Below are positions 45,472 through 55,036 of a DNA stretch of 64,000 nucleotides, piece by piece; within the stretch, counting starts at the first letter, position 1, and each line of letters opens with the position of its first letter. The notes below the pieces were generated by a model, which made no database searches, was not told the origin of the DNA, and was given only the letters and a program-made list of their open reading frames with translations. The stretch is from NCBI GenBank assembly GCA_002733995.1, contig NVXR01000004.1, positions 151,940-215,939 of the forward strand, written 5' to 3'. The stretch is from Desulfotalea sp. (GTDB lineage Bacteria; Desulfobacterota; Desulfobulbia; Desulfobulbales; Desulfocapsaceae). The translations under genes were made by a program, and so were the position numbers.

Positions 45472-46239
45472 TTACTTATTGAAGGTAGATTTTCTTAATT
45501 TTGGTGCGATGAATGCGTGGAGCTTTTGTTCCATTATGCGTGGGTTTTCCCCTGAAAGTATGGATTGCATTCCTTCTATAATAAGCATTTTCATCAACAC
45601 CTCTGATGCGGACCTGTTCTTTAGTTTTCCAGCCATTGGTGAACAAAAAATGTTTGCTATAACGGCTCCGTAAAAGGTAGTAAGTAGTGCTACTGCCATG
45701 GCTGGGCCAATGGAAGCAGGATCATCCATGGTCTGAAGCATCTGCACAAGGCCGATGAGGGTTCCACACATTCCCATTGCAGGGGCGTAGGCCGCTATGG
45801 CAATAAAGATGTCTGCGCCTTTCGTATGGCGCAGTTGTATATACTCAATCTCAGTGTTGAGCATAGAGCGTAATGTTTCTGGTTCCTGTCCATCTACAGC
45901 CATCTGCATAGCTTTTTTTAGAAACTCATCGTCGACGGTATCCATTGCTCCCTGGAGGGCTAGAATTCCTTCTTTTCTCGCTTTATTGGCAAACTCCATG
46001 AGCTGATCGATGAGGTTGTTTATCGACATCTCCTTGTGGAGCATTGTCTTTTTGGCAACATTAATGGCGTCCAATACATCAGAAAAAGGATAATGAACGA
46101 GCGTATTTCCAAAGGTACCACCGAAGACAATGAGCAGTGATGGGACGTTGATAAATATTGATAATGGCCCACCTTGGAGGATAGCCATGAGCATCAGTCC
46201 AAATGCGGCGACCATGCCGATAATAGTTGAAAGATCCAA
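45472..46239 (-). CDS. motA: MotA-type stator protein
   Basis: 255 residues with four membrane helices. MDLSTIIGMVAAFGLML opens the protein, and AAYAPAMGMCGTLIGLVQML carries the conserved proline of helix 3. The large cytoplasmic loop (~75-145) contacts FliG. The start is the rare TTG at 46239, supported by GGAGG five bases upstream and by the family's usual MDLST-type N-terminus. With MotB it forms the ion-driven torque generator. Confidence 0.94.
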   Translation of the reverse strand: MDLSTIIGMVAAFGLMLMAILQGGPLSIFINVPSLLIVFGGTFGNTLVHYPFSDVLDAINVAKKTMLHKEMSINNLIDQLMEFANKARKEGILALQGAMDTVDDEFLKKAMQMAVDGQEPETLRSMLNTEIEYIQLRHTKGADIFIAIAAYAPAMGMCGTLIGLVQMLQTMDDPASIGPAMAVALLTTFYGAVIANIFCSPMAGKLKNRSASEVLMKMLIIEGMQSILSGENPRIMEQKLHAFIAPKLRKSTFNK

Positions 46240-46721
46240 AAAATCCTCCGTAACAAATAAAAATTATGTGTGATAGCAACCTTTCAACAAAAGCTGCGTC
46301 AGATTTTAATTACGTTAACTGAGCTAAGTATCAGGGGCAACTGAATCTTTCCCATCAATACTGTCTAATCGTATCATAGACGCAGAGTTTCTAAAACTCA
46401 AGTCTGCATAATATATTCCATTTCGTAATATATTAATATAAGGGAAGCATCGAGGTGGTTTTCCCGTAGCGATTAAACCACCGTCTGTAACTGTGTCCCA
46501 GTTCTTTAACATCCTTCAATTAGGGCTTTGTAGCATAATAGTGATGCTCATGAGGAGTACAAAGGACATGAATGAAGTTGTGTTGAGTCGTTACAAAAGA
46601 GTTGTTAAAAATTTCAAAGAACAGAGATGGTTATTGCGGAATATTGGAAATACAATGAAAAATGCCCCAAAGTTTTTAAAAAAAACGATGGGGCTGGGTG
46701 GCAAGGCCAAAAATATGACAG
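46240..46721. other. 482-nt intergenic region between flgE and motA
   Basis: No gene is supported. Short frames on both strands (79 codons plus, 62 codons minus) lack well-placed ribosome-binding sites and family resemblance. No flbD-like gene, often found here, is present. It probably holds the motA operon promoter, but I could not identify a sigma-28 or sigma-54 element. Confidence 0.5.
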
Positions 46722-47990
46722 TTAACGTTTGAGATTAATGAGCTCTCCAAGTAGTTCATCTACTGTAGTGATTATTTTAGAGTTTGCCTGAAAGCCACGT
46801 TGGACTGTGATCATGCGGACGAACTCGACTCCCATATCAACGTTTGAAAGTTCAAGTGAATTGGTAAATATCGATCCAAGCTCAGCGTCTGGAATACCTA
46901 CGCGTGGAGGACCCGCTTCTGCACTTGCCTGGTAGAGGTTACTGCCCACGGTTTTAAGTCCATGTGGATTGACAAATTTACCCAATACTACTTGAGCAAT
47001 TTTAGTACTTTCTCCATTGGAATAGAAAGCAATAACCTTTCCTTCACCATCTATCTCCACTCCTGTAAGACTTCCCGCAGCAAAACCGTTCTGATCCTGT
47101 GAGAGTACAACGGAATCGCTGTCAAACTGAGTGTTGTTAAAGGTGATTTCAATGTCAGTTTGGAGAGTATCGGGACCCCAATCGATATCCGCACCAGCAA
47201 TAATAGCTTTGGTAGGTACAGGTGGGACGGCAGCGGTACCAACAAGAACACCATCTGTGGTGAATTGTAGATTATTGGCAAATTGGCCTTGCAAAACATT
47301 GCCGGCATTGTCTTCTGCACTCCAAGCAGTACCCCATTGATTTGCTCCCGTTTTGATAAAATAGGTGGTAATCAGATGGGGGCTTCCCAAACTGTCAAAG
47401 ACTTGGGTGGAAGATGAATAGTTATATGTTGCATCATTATTCATATCAAAGGGTAGGGCGATGGCCAGTGATGTGGAGGAGAGGTTTGTTGTTAGTTTTA
47501 ATTCGGTTGTCGCCTGACCAGCAATAAGCCCATTGTTCTGTACCTGAATACCCTCAGGGTCACCGGCGGCGATCTGTCCGTCTGCACCAAATTTCTTCCC
47601 TTGGACATTTAATCCCTCGGGGTTTACCAAGAAGCCATTTTCATCAAAGCGGAATGCGCCCGCCCTTGAGTAGTACACGGTTTCTGCTCCGGGTTCTTTT
47701 AAGATAAAAAAGCCATCGCCTTCAATAGCCAAGTCTAGGTTTGATTCTGTGGATTCAAATGTTCCCTGGCTAAAAACTTGGTCAATCTGGGATACACCGA
47801 CGCCTCTACCTACCTGTGATGCGCCTCCTGATCCATTGATTGAACCGGAAAGCAAATCTGCAAAAACGTGCCTTGAACCTTTAAAACCGACCGTATTAGT
47901 ATTTGCGAGATTGTTACCAATCACACTCATAGCCGCTGAGTTGGTGTTAAGTCCACTAACCCCACTGTAAAATGCACTTGATATACCCAT
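46722..47990 (-). CDS. flgE: flagellar hook protein FlgE
   Basis: 422 residues. Rod/hook motif GNNLANTNTVGFKGSR at ~26-41 and C-terminal ELSNVDMGVEFVRMITVQRGFQANSKIITTVDE. The central domain is variable and forms the hook surface. GGAAGGAGA precedes the ATG. It is encoded 55 nt after flgD, whose product caps the growing hook. Confidence 0.96.
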   Translation of the reverse strand: MGISSAFYSGVSGLNTNSAAMSVIGNNLANTNTVGFKGSRHVFADLLSGSINGSGGASQVGRGVGVSQIDQVFSQGTFESTESNLDLAIEGDGFFILKEPGAETVYYSRAGAFRFDENGFLVNPEGLNVQGKKFGADGQIAAGDPEGIQVQNNGLIAGQATTELKLTTNLSSTSLAIALPFDMNNDATYNYSSSTQVFDSLGSPHLITTYFIKTGANQWGTAWSAEDNAGNVLQGQFANNLQFTTDGVLVGTAAVPPVPTKAIIAGADIDWGPDTLQTDIEITFNNTQFDSDSVVLSQDQNGFAAGSLTGVEIDGEGKVIAFYSNGESTKIAQVVLGKFVNPHGLKTVGSNLYQASAEAGPPRVGIPDAELGSIFTNSLELSNVDMGVEFVRMITVQRGFQANSKIITTVDELLGELINLKR

Positions 47991-48045
47991 TTCTTCTCCT
48001 TCCTATAAGAGACAGTTTGTATAAACCTCTCCAAAATTGCGGTTA

Positions 48046-48867
48046 TTATTGAGTTGTGCTGCCGCCAGTTGATTGAGCCGTAGCAGCAGATTTTTCGGCT
48101 GAGTCGGCGGCATCCTTGCCAGCATCAGGAGTAGTTTTATCATCCTGCTTCTCTTCGTCTTTTTTGGTGCTTGGGGTGTTTATTTTGGCTCCAGCCTCGA
48201 ACACTCCTAATATCTTGCTAAATGCTATTGATCCTGCTTTTGTCACCAGGGTGCCGCCTTTGTTTCCGCCAAGATCTACACCTGTAACTTCTGATTTAAT
48301 AAGTGGTGCTACTGAGATAGGTTGTTTTGTTCCGGATTTTGCCGAAAGGACAATGGTGTAGTCTCCAACTGGCGCTGCTGATCCGTCAGTGGTTAAACCA
48401 TCCCAAGTAAGAAAATGATTGCCAGTGGTAAGGTCGGTACCCTCCAAGGTCGCTACAGTTGCCCCATCTCGTTGGAGTGAAATGGTTACTTCTGAAGCTG
48501 GACCTGATAGTCTATAACCCAATTCTACAGGTTTTCCTGAAAACTTGAGTGTTTTTCCTTCAAAAATCACATCTTTACCGATGGTTCCGAGGGTCGCTAG
48601 TCTATCGGATTTGATATTTGACGAGACTAAGTTTTCCATGCTGTCGTTGAGATTGTACAGCTGTTCCAAGGAGCTAAACTGAGCGAGCTGGGCTGTGAAT
48701 TCAGTAGGGTCGTCTGGATTGAGTGGGTCCTGGTTTTTAAGCTGAGCAACAAGGAGCATCATAAAGTCCTCTTTACCCATTACAGAACCGTCTTTTTTCT
48801 TGCTGTAGAGGTCTGATCCTGTCGATGCTCGGCTAGATGAATTTAAGGCTTTGATGTAATCGCTCAT
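48046..48867 (-). CDS. flgD: hook cap protein FlgD
   Basis: 273 residues. The N-terminal FlgD signature is MGKEDFMMLLVAQLKNQDPLNPDD (split at ~30-53) followed by FTAQLAQFSSLEQL. A Tudor/FnIII-like central part (~110-195) follows, then a Lys/Asp/Ala-rich low-complexity tail (~240-273). FlgD sits at the hook tip so that FlgE can polymerise. AAAGGAG precedes the ATG. Confidence 0.94.
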   Translation of the reverse strand: MSDYIKALNSSSRASTGSDLYSKKKDGSVMGKEDFMMLLVAQLKNQDPLNPDDPTEFTAQLAQFSSLEQLYNLNDSMENLVSSNIKSDRLATLGTIGKDVIFEGKTLKFSGKPVELGYRLSGPASEVTISLQRDGATVATLEGTDLTTGNHFLTWDGLTTDGSAAPVGDYTIVLSAKSGTKQPISVAPLIKSEVTGVDLGGNKGGTLVTKAGSIAFSKILGVFEAGAKINTPSTKKDEEKQDDKTTPDAGKDAADSAEKSAATAQSTGGSTTQ

Positions 48868-48877
48868 CGTTTCTCCT

Positions 48878-50437
48878 TTATGCTCTTACGCTTAGCCCGG
48901 AACTGGGCGTAGCGTGGCTGTCCTGAAATTCCTCCAACACAAACGGAGTTTGAGGCTCAGATTTTTTATCTTGATTTAGAAAGTTTGAAGAGTCACTGTT
49001 GTTGAGTTGCTGGTCAAACAGATCAAATTCGCCAACCATCCCGGATTCACAGGTAATTGAAATTTCTTCGACCTTGAAGCCTTGTCGCTCAAGAACGGAT
49101 TTGAGTTTGAGCAAATTCTTTTCTAAAATTTCTTGTACGTGTTGGCTCTGGGCGACAACATTGGCTCGTATTGAACCTTCTTTCACCGTGAGATTAATTT
49201 CCATCTTACCCAACTCAGCCGGGTGTAGTTTGAGTTGAATTTTTGACTGCAGTCGCTTTTTGTTGATTTGAAATCGTTCAATAAGTTGTTGCAGTACCTC
49301 TTGGTCCTGGATAATTGTCCCAGATGGAAGCATGGTCGTTTTTGTTGGGTCTGTAATCTGTCCGGTCAGTGGATCTACAGCGCTGTTTCCTGGAATGTTA
49401 AATGTTGCCCCAGTCTCAGAGAGTGATGTATTGGAACTCATTCTGTTGAAACCCGAGCCGGATTGACTCATTTCATTTCCCTGTTGCTTGTCGGAAAGGT
49501 TAGCGTCATCGTTCGTCTGGCTAGAGATTTGGTTCTTTGTATCGTAAAATTGCTGTGTACTATTGTGCCTGACACCAGAAAGTTGTTGCTGACGAGTTCT
49601 CAGGGTTGGTTCAAAGACACCTTTTTCAAGGGCAGTAAAGCCATTATCTTTTACCAGTGGAGAATTGATACCTGTATTGTTGTCGCTGCTGGACTGGATT
49701 AGGGTCAAATTGTTGCGAAGTGAAAACGTAGACTCTACTGTCTCAACCTTTTTAACAGAAAGGGTCCCCACTTCTTTGCCGCTTGTCATCAACTGTTGAA
49801 GTTTGTCGAGGAAGTTCTGCTGCTGAGTGGTGAGTGCTACTGGAGAAGCCTCTGAGCCTAGGGGATTACTTCCTGATTGCTGTGACTGTGTTGATTGAAG
49901 CCAGTTGTTCATACGGGCAGTAATATTTTCTTTGGAGGCGTCGAGGTTGCTATTGTCCGTAGCAGAAGTGAGAACATCTTGTTTGAGTTGTGTGGCTGAG
50001 CCGTTGTCACCGCTCAGGTATTTGTTAATGAATTCAAGAAATGCATTTTCATTTAAACCTGTAACACCGCTACTATCTGGCTCTTTTGAGGCTGTATTGT
50101 CCTGGCTCATCGATGCCTTATATTGGGCCAGTAACTCTAGTATAGCCTCCCTTCGCTCCTGTTCTTTTGAGGCGAGGACAGAAGGGTCGGCGGCTTCTCC
50201 ATCGTCAGGAGAAGAGGGGGCGGATATTTTATCGTCTGTTGGGGGTGTTTGTGTTGAGGGGTCTGCAGATGTTTGCTCGTTGCTCTCTTCTGAGGAGGCT
50301 TTTTTCAAAATAGAATTGAAAGAATTTTCAGATTCGTGAGCAATTTTGTCTGTCGATGAATTACTGGACTGTTCATTCTGAACTTTCGGAACATTTGGTA
50401 TATTCATTTGAACAGTTAATAATTGTGTCATATGCAT
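48878..50437 (-). CDS. fliK: hook-length control protein FliK
   Basis: 519 residues. A long Ser/Gln/Thr-rich, probably disordered ruler region (~1-370), then the globular Flg_hook domain (~395-475) with LKLHPAELGKMEINLTV and VLERQGFKVEEI. FliK measures the hook and triggers FlhB to change export specificity. The start abuts the motE stop (TGA-ATG); the ATG at 50431 is an alternative. The second, shorter FliK-like protein is at 12260. Confidence 0.92.
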   Translation of the reverse strand: MHMTQLLTVQMNIPNVPKVQNEQSSNSSTDKIAHESENSFNSILKKASSEESNEQTSADPSTQTPPTDDKISAPSSPDDGEAADPSVLASKEQERREAILELLAQYKASMSQDNTASKEPDSSGVTGLNENAFLEFINKYLSGDNGSATQLKQDVLTSATDNSNLDASKENITARMNNWLQSTQSQQSGSNPLGSEASPVALTTQQQNFLDKLQQLMTSGKEVGTLSVKKVETVESTFSLRNNLTLIQSSSDNNTGINSPLVKDNGFTALEKGVFEPTLRTRQQQLSGVRHNSTQQFYDTKNQISSQTNDDANLSDKQQGNEMSQSGSGFNRMSSNTSLSETGATFNIPGNSAVDPLTGQITDPTKTTMLPSGTIIQDQEVLQQLIERFQINKKRLQSKIQLKLHPAELGKMEINLTVKEGSIRANVVAQSQHVQEILEKNLLKLKSVLERQGFKVEEISITCESGMVGEFDLFDQQLNNSDSSNFLNQDKKSEPQTPFVLEEFQDSHATPSSGLSVRA

Positions 50438-50947
50438 TCACTCTAGTTGCAGGGTAGTGTATGTTGTGCTGATTTCTGTTGCTTTCTGTTTTGAAAGTTG
50501 ATCTAAAATTTTTGCAGCTGATTTAATCTTCATCTGTTCTAGAAGGTCAGATGCAAGTTGTTTTTGTAGACCTGTGAGCGCCAGAGCCGCTTTTTGAGGC
50601 GACATTTTACCGTAGATCTTGGCAAGATTTTGTATCTTTTTCTGCTCTACAGCGGATTTCTTTTTGAGGAGTTCTTCAATTTTATTTTGCAAAGTTCGAA
50701 GAGCTACAAGTTTGTCATCTATTTCTGCTAATTTCTTATCGACACCCTCTTCGAGTGACTTTAGCTCCTTTTTACGTAGACCGATTTCTTCTCGCTCTTT
50801 TCGGATTTTTGTGCGCTCTTCCAGGATTGTTTTTTCAATTCGTCGTTCCTCCACCGAGCTGAAGTTGTCCTCTGCAGCAGATACAGAAAAGAGGGGTAAA
50901 AGTAGTACTGTTCCAATGAAGAATATGAAAAGTCTCAAGACGGTCAT
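50438..50947 (-). CDS. motE: MotE-like protein (MgtE N-terminal-like flagellar protein)
   Basis: 170 residues. Signal peptide or anchor (MTVLRLFIFFIGTVLLL, ~1-25), a long Glu/Lys/Arg coiled coil (~30-105), then a C-terminal helical domain with IYGKMSPQKAALALTGL and AAKILDQLSKQKATEIS. This resembles MgtE_N, as in MotE, a periplasmic chaperone for the stator partner MotC in rhizobia. The ATG at 50947 is preferred over the frame from 51043. It lies between fliJ and fliK, a common place for this family. Confidence 0.8.
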   Translation of the reverse strand: MTVLRLFIFFIGTVLLLPLFSVSAAEDNFSSVEERRIEKTILEERTKIRKEREEIGLRKKELKSLEEGVDKKLAEIDDKLVALRTLQNKIEELLKKKSAVEQKKIQNLAKIYGKMSPQKAALALTGLQKQLASDLLEQMKIKSAAKILDQLSKQKATEISTTYTTLQLE

Positions 50948-51120
50948 GATTATTGTTATCTCTATATATTTATGAGCCCGTGGATATACTGTCTTGGGGC
51001 CCGATACCTGCGTTATGTGGGAAAATCTAGGAATATTACCCATATGTGTGTTTCTTGTATCAGTATGTTTGGCTCTTTACCTCATCTTCTCGTCAATTAA
51101 CAGACTCATTTATGTGTGGT

Positions 51121-51582
51121 TTACTTGGGGTCAATTGGGCTTTTTCCATGGCGCATGATAGCAACTTCGTCAAGCATAGCAGCTTCTTTTTTATCAAGAT
51201 ATTGCTTCCATGAGATGTTTTGATCATGTTTAAGGCGCTTCATAACCTGATGATCACGGCTACGTTGTAGGAGATTCTGTTTTTCTTTCTCTACTAATTG
51301 TTTTTTTTCCTGAATGGTTTTTTTTATAGCAGCGAGGTTTTTTTGGCCCGCAGTTATCTTTTCTTCAAAGAGAATGAGTTTGGTAATTTCTATACCTTCA
51401 GTCTGTAGGGTTGCACATGTTGTAATAGTAGAATGTAAGCTGTTCTTTTCGCTTATAAATTTATCTTGTATGATCAGATGAACCCTTTTGGCCTCTAAAA
51501 AACGATTTTTAGCCAGATCTTCCAGTCGTTTTCTATAGTTTAGAACAGTATCAAGTGAAAATGGTTTTGGTTCAATCGCCAC
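51121..51582 (-). CDS. fliJ: FliJ, general flagellar export chaperone
   Basis: 153 residues, an antiparallel coiled coil over nearly the whole length (e.g. LNYRKRLEDLAKNRFLEA at ~14-31 and AAIKKTIQEKKQLVEKEKQN). FliJ is the central stalk of the FliH-FliI ATPase complex. The start is GTG at 51582 with AGAGG 8 nt upstream. Downstream of fliI after an unusual 221-nt gap. Confidence 0.88.
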   Translation of the reverse strand: MAIEPKPFSLDTVLNYRKRLEDLAKNRFLEAKRVHLIIQDKFISEKNSLHSTITTCATLQTEGIEITKLILFEEKITAGQKNLAAIKKTIQEKKQLVEKEKQNLLQRSRDHQVMKRLKHDQNISWKQYLDKKEAAMLDEVAIMRHGKSPIDPK

Positions 51583-51803
51583 TCTGTGTACCTCTGTTGA
51601 ATCGATTGAGAGCTCTACTCCTCATACGCGGGTTGAAGAGTAAAAAATGTGACTTATTGCTAGATAAGTTCACCTCTCGCGGTTAAACTTCCTGCCAGTA
51701 GTCGTTCGTAGTATTTACACTTCTTTGGTAAGGGGCCTCACTCGCCATGTATGCCCTTGGGACCCATGTGCTTAGGCCGGTTCGGGGTGATCCCTATTGA
51801 GCT

Positions 51804-53153
51804 TTAATCCGACTGTCGACGGTTTGTTGGGGGCGGCTCTTCATCTTTTCGATCGCTAAGGACATTGCCTAAGGTCTCAATAGAATTTTTGAGGGTTGAT
51901 GTCTCATTATAGCCTTGACGAAGAAAGTCAGTTATTGCTCCAATTTTACTGAGAGCAAAGTCAATTTTAGGATTTGAACCTTTAACGTATGCACCAATAT
52001 TAATGAGATCTTCCGCTTCTGCGTAATTCGCCAGGACGTCGCGTGCTTTGCCGGCGAGTTCTTGGTGGCGTTCTCCGGTGATTTCTCGCATTACGCGACT
52101 TGCAGAGCTGAGCACATCGATGGCAGGGAAATGATTTTTGGCTGCCAGTGATCGGGAAAGCACAATGTGTCCATCAATGATGGAACGAACGGAGTCGGCG
52201 ACGGGTTCCGTCATGTCGTCTCCGTCCACAAGGACGGTGTAGAGGGCCGTAATTGAGCCTTTATTTTTGAAATTTCCGGCACGTTCGAGTAACTTTGGTA
52301 GGGTCGCAAACACAGAAGGTGTGTAGCCTTTAGTGGTCGGTGGCTCACCAACCGCAAGTCCTATTTCCCGCATTGCCATGGCAAAACGGGTAACGGAATC
52401 CATCATGAGTAAAACGTTTTTGCCATTGTTACAGAAGTATTCCGCAATGGCTGTAGCAACAAATGCGCCACGCATACGAAGCAGAGGTGACTGGTCGGAG
52501 GTGACTACAACGATGACGGAACGTGCCAGTCCTTCTTTGCCTAGATCCCGTTCTATAAACTCCCGGACCTCTCGACCTCGCTCACCGATAAGGGCAATAA
52601 CGTTAATATCGGCCTTAGCATATTTTGCCATCATACCAAGCAGCACGCTTTTGCCGACACCGGAACCGGCCATAATTCCCATACGCTGTCCTACGCCACA
52701 GGTGATAAGGCCATTGATTGCCCGCACTCCGAGATCGATGGAGTCTGTAATGTTCTGTCGTTCCATGGGGCCTGGCGGCAGGGAGTAGAGATCTTTTGTC
52801 TCGCTGAGGATTGGAGAGGGTAAACCATCCTGAGGAACCTCCATGGCATCGATGATTCGGCCAAGTAAATTGTTGCCTACACTGATAACGGCACTGGTAC
52901 GAACGACCCGAATGAGGCTTCCAGGCCCCAAGCCACGAAGTTCACCCAGCGGCATAAGTAGGGCAATGCTGTCTTTGAAGCCTACAATCTCAGCATAAAT
53001 CTTATCACCGCGATGGATTGGTGTTAGTTCACAGAGTGAGCCAATTGATGCATGGGGGCAATAGCCCTCGATGACAAGGCCTATGATTTTTGTAACCTTA
53101 CCCCAAACCTTGATAACGTTGAGGTCTTCTACCTTTTGTGGGTCAAGTATCAT
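51804..53153 (-). CDS. fliI: flagellum-specific ATPase FliI
   Basis: 449 residues, F1-beta-like. Walker A GSGVGKS at 163-169, then VIALIGERGREVREFI and LLMMDSVTRFAMAMREIGLAVGEPP (split), all typical. FliI energises substrate unloading at the export gate. No clear Shine-Dalgarno precedes the ATG at 53153, 73 nt after fliH. Confidence 0.97.
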   Translation of the reverse strand: MILDPQKVEDLNVIKVWGKVTKIIGLVIEGYCPHASIGSLCELTPIHRGDKIYAEIVGFKDSIALLMPLGELRGLGPGSLIRVVRTSAVISVGNNLLGRIIDAMEVPQDGLPSPILSETKDLYSLPPGPMERQNITDSIDLGVRAINGLITCGVGQRMGIMAGSGVGKSVLLGMMAKYAKADINVIALIGERGREVREFIERDLGKEGLARSVIVVVTSDQSPLLRMRGAFVATAIAEYFCNNGKNVLLMMDSVTRFAMAMREIGLAVGEPPTTKGYTPSVFATLPKLLERAGNFKNKGSITALYTVLVDGDDMTEPVADSVRSIIDGHIVLSRSLAAKNHFPAIDVLSSASRVMREITGERHQELAGKARDVLANYAEAEDLINIGAYVKGSNPKIDFALSKIGAITDFLRQGYNETSTLKNSIETLGNVLSDRKDEEPPPTNRRQSD

Positions 53154-53226
53154 ATTGCTGTGTCAGTGAGCTAGAGGGTGAGTGGTGGATGAAAAAATAT
53201 AGATGCTGGGTAAGTACGAGGTGTGC

Positions 53227-54039
53227 TTACTCTTTTTCTTTATGCAGCTCTTCGCGAATAGTTTCAAACTGACTAATTATTGTTGCATCGATTATACAGT
53301 TTTCAGATTCTATTTTGGCGCCACCTTTTTCAATCTTTGAGTCTGTTTTTATGACTATCTTGCTCAAGCCACTGACTCCGGAGATGAAGTCAGCGGATTT
53401 GTCGGATACAATCTGGTAATCATCGGGATGAATAAAGATTGTGAATTCATCAGATCGTACTGCCCGCGACAGGGCTTCCTCAATTGTGGCAACGATGGTC
53501 AGATCTTGCTCTTTGAGAGAGATTCTAAGTATCTTTTCAGCTATAAGCAGAACAAATTCTTTAAGTTCGGTACTGCTGTTACTAATGATTGTTTCTCGAA
53601 CAGAGTCGAGCTGTTGGCAGCAGGTTGTAAGAGCTTTTACTGCAGACCCAAAATCATCAGCAGCTTTTTTTGTACCTTCTTGAATGCCCTCTTGGATACC
53701 TTTTTGGTACATGGTCGTAGCGTTTTCTTCAGCCTCTTTAATGGAAACATAGTTGCTGAGATCAACGGCAAGGGTGGGCTGTGGTTCAGCTGCAACTGGA
53801 TCTTGTGGCGGGTCAGTTGGGGGGGCAGGAGAATGTTTGGGGATTTCGCTCTTTGCCTTTGGTTCGTTTATGCTAGGGGGGACGGCTTCTTGGAGCGTAT
53901 TGATACGACCATGCTCAAAAGGAGATTGTGGCGGCTTTTTCTCAGGGGTCCAGCCCGATGAGTCGTCTCCTGACTCAGATTTAATAATTTTTTCACGGGT
54001 GAAAGAATTTGAATCTTTATAATATTTAGACAAGCTCAT
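53227..54039 (-). CDS. fliH: FliH, regulator of the export ATPase
   Basis: 270 residues. A Pro/Lys-rich N-terminal half (~15-95), then a GxxxG-type helix (GIQEGIQEGTKKAADDFG at ~118-135) and the C-terminal FliH/V-ATPase-E-like domain with LIAEKILRISL and HPDDYQIV. It holds FliI inactive and docks it at FliN. The ATG at 54039 has AGGAGG 5 nt before it and lies inside the end of fliG (14-nt overlap). Confidence 0.92.
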   Translation of the reverse strand: MSLSKYYKDSNSFTREKIIKSESGDDSSGWTPEKKPPQSPFEHGRINTLQEAVPPSINEPKAKSEIPKHSPAPPTDPPQDPVAAEPQPTLAVDLSNYVSIKEAEENATTMYQKGIQEGIQEGTKKAADDFGSAVKALTTCCQQLDSVRETIISNSSTELKEFVLLIAEKILRISLKEQDLTIVATIEEALSRAVRSDEFTIFIHPDDYQIVSDKSADFISGVSGLSKIVIKTDSKIEKGGAKIESENCIIDATIISQFETIREELHKEKE

Positions 54040-55030
54040 CACCACCTCCTGTTCCAAGGACGAGTTTACCTTCTTCTTCTAGTTTCATTGCAATTTTAAC
54101 AATGGACTGCTGCATGATCTCAACCTCTGACAGTCTTACAGGGCCCATGGCGTCCAAGTCGTCTCGTATCATATCCGCAGCCCTTGAGGACATGTTTGAG
54201 AATATCTTTTCTTTCATTTGTTCAGATGCGGCTTTTAAGGCCATGGTTAGTGAATCATTGTTCACCTCTCTTAAGATCATCTGCAACGAACGACCGTCAA
54301 GTGCAACAAGGTTTTCGAAGGTGAACATCTTTTTGCGAATTTCTTCTGCCATTTCAGGATCATTTTGCTCCATGGCCTCAAGAATATCACCATCGAGGTT
54401 GTTTTTCATATTGTTTAAAATACCGACGACTGTATCGAGTCCACCAATTTTTTTCTGTGCTCCTCCGGAGACGAGGCCAATTTCTCTATGAAGGGCGTCT
54501 TCTATGCGATTGAGTACGATGGGGGATACCTTTTCTATCTTGGAGATTCTGTATACCACATCAGACATGATATCTTCGGGCAGATGTGAAAGGATTTCTG
54601 CAGCGTGTTCAATATGTTGTGTTGAAAGCACCAGGGCAACTGTCTGGGGGTGTTCCTGTTCTAGAAGCCCAGCAACCATAGCGGGTGCCATGAGTGAAAT
54701 TGTTTCGAGGGACTTGGTTTCAGTACCTGAGAGGAACTGCTCCATCAAAAATTGAGATCGCTGATCCCCAGGAATTGCAGAGATTGTATTTTTTGCGAAA
54801 TCATCACCTTTTACAAACAGTCCGGCGAACTGATCTTTAGATTCTCGGTAATTTTGAAAAACCTTTTCTTTTATATCGATGGGAATGTGATCAATACTGG
54901 CCATCGCTCTTGTGATTTGGCGAACCTCGTCATCTGACAATTCTTCAAAAATCTTTGCGGCCGATTCCTCACCCAAACAAATAAGCAAAACAGCAACTTT
55001 GTTTATGCCGGTAAGTGTTTCAATTCCCAT
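54026..55030 (-). CDS. fliG: flagellar motor switch protein FliG
   Basis: 334 residues, the usual size. Three armadillo-type domains; the EHPQ motif is at 126-129 and the C-terminal torque helix carries charged residues (DMIRDDLDAMGPVRLSEVE). FliG links FliF to FliM and contacts MotA. Starts 6 nt after the fliF stop. Confidence 0.96.
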   Translation of the reverse strand: MGIETLTGINKVAVLLICLGEESAAKIFEELSDDEVRQITRAMASIDHIPIDIKEKVFQNYRESKDQFAGLFVKGDDFAKNTISAIPGDQRSQFLMEQFLSGTETKSLETISLMAPAMVAGLLEQEHPQTVALVLSTQHIEHAAEILSHLPEDIMSDVVYRISKIEKVSPIVLNRIEDALHREIGLVSGGAQKKIGGLDTVVGILNNMKNNLDGDILEAMEQNDPEMAEEIRKKMFTFENLVALDGRSLQMILREVNNDSLTMALKAASEQMKEKIFSNMSSRAADMIRDDLDAMGPVRLSEVEIMQQSIVKIAMKLEEEGKLVLGTGGGDELV

Positions 55031-55036
55031 TATATT

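Noticed and set aside
46324..46512. 62-codon minus-strand frame between flgE and motA, considered as flbD
   Set aside because: The sequence lacks the FlbD pattern, and the AAGGA lies directly against the ATG, too close to act as a ribosome-binding site.
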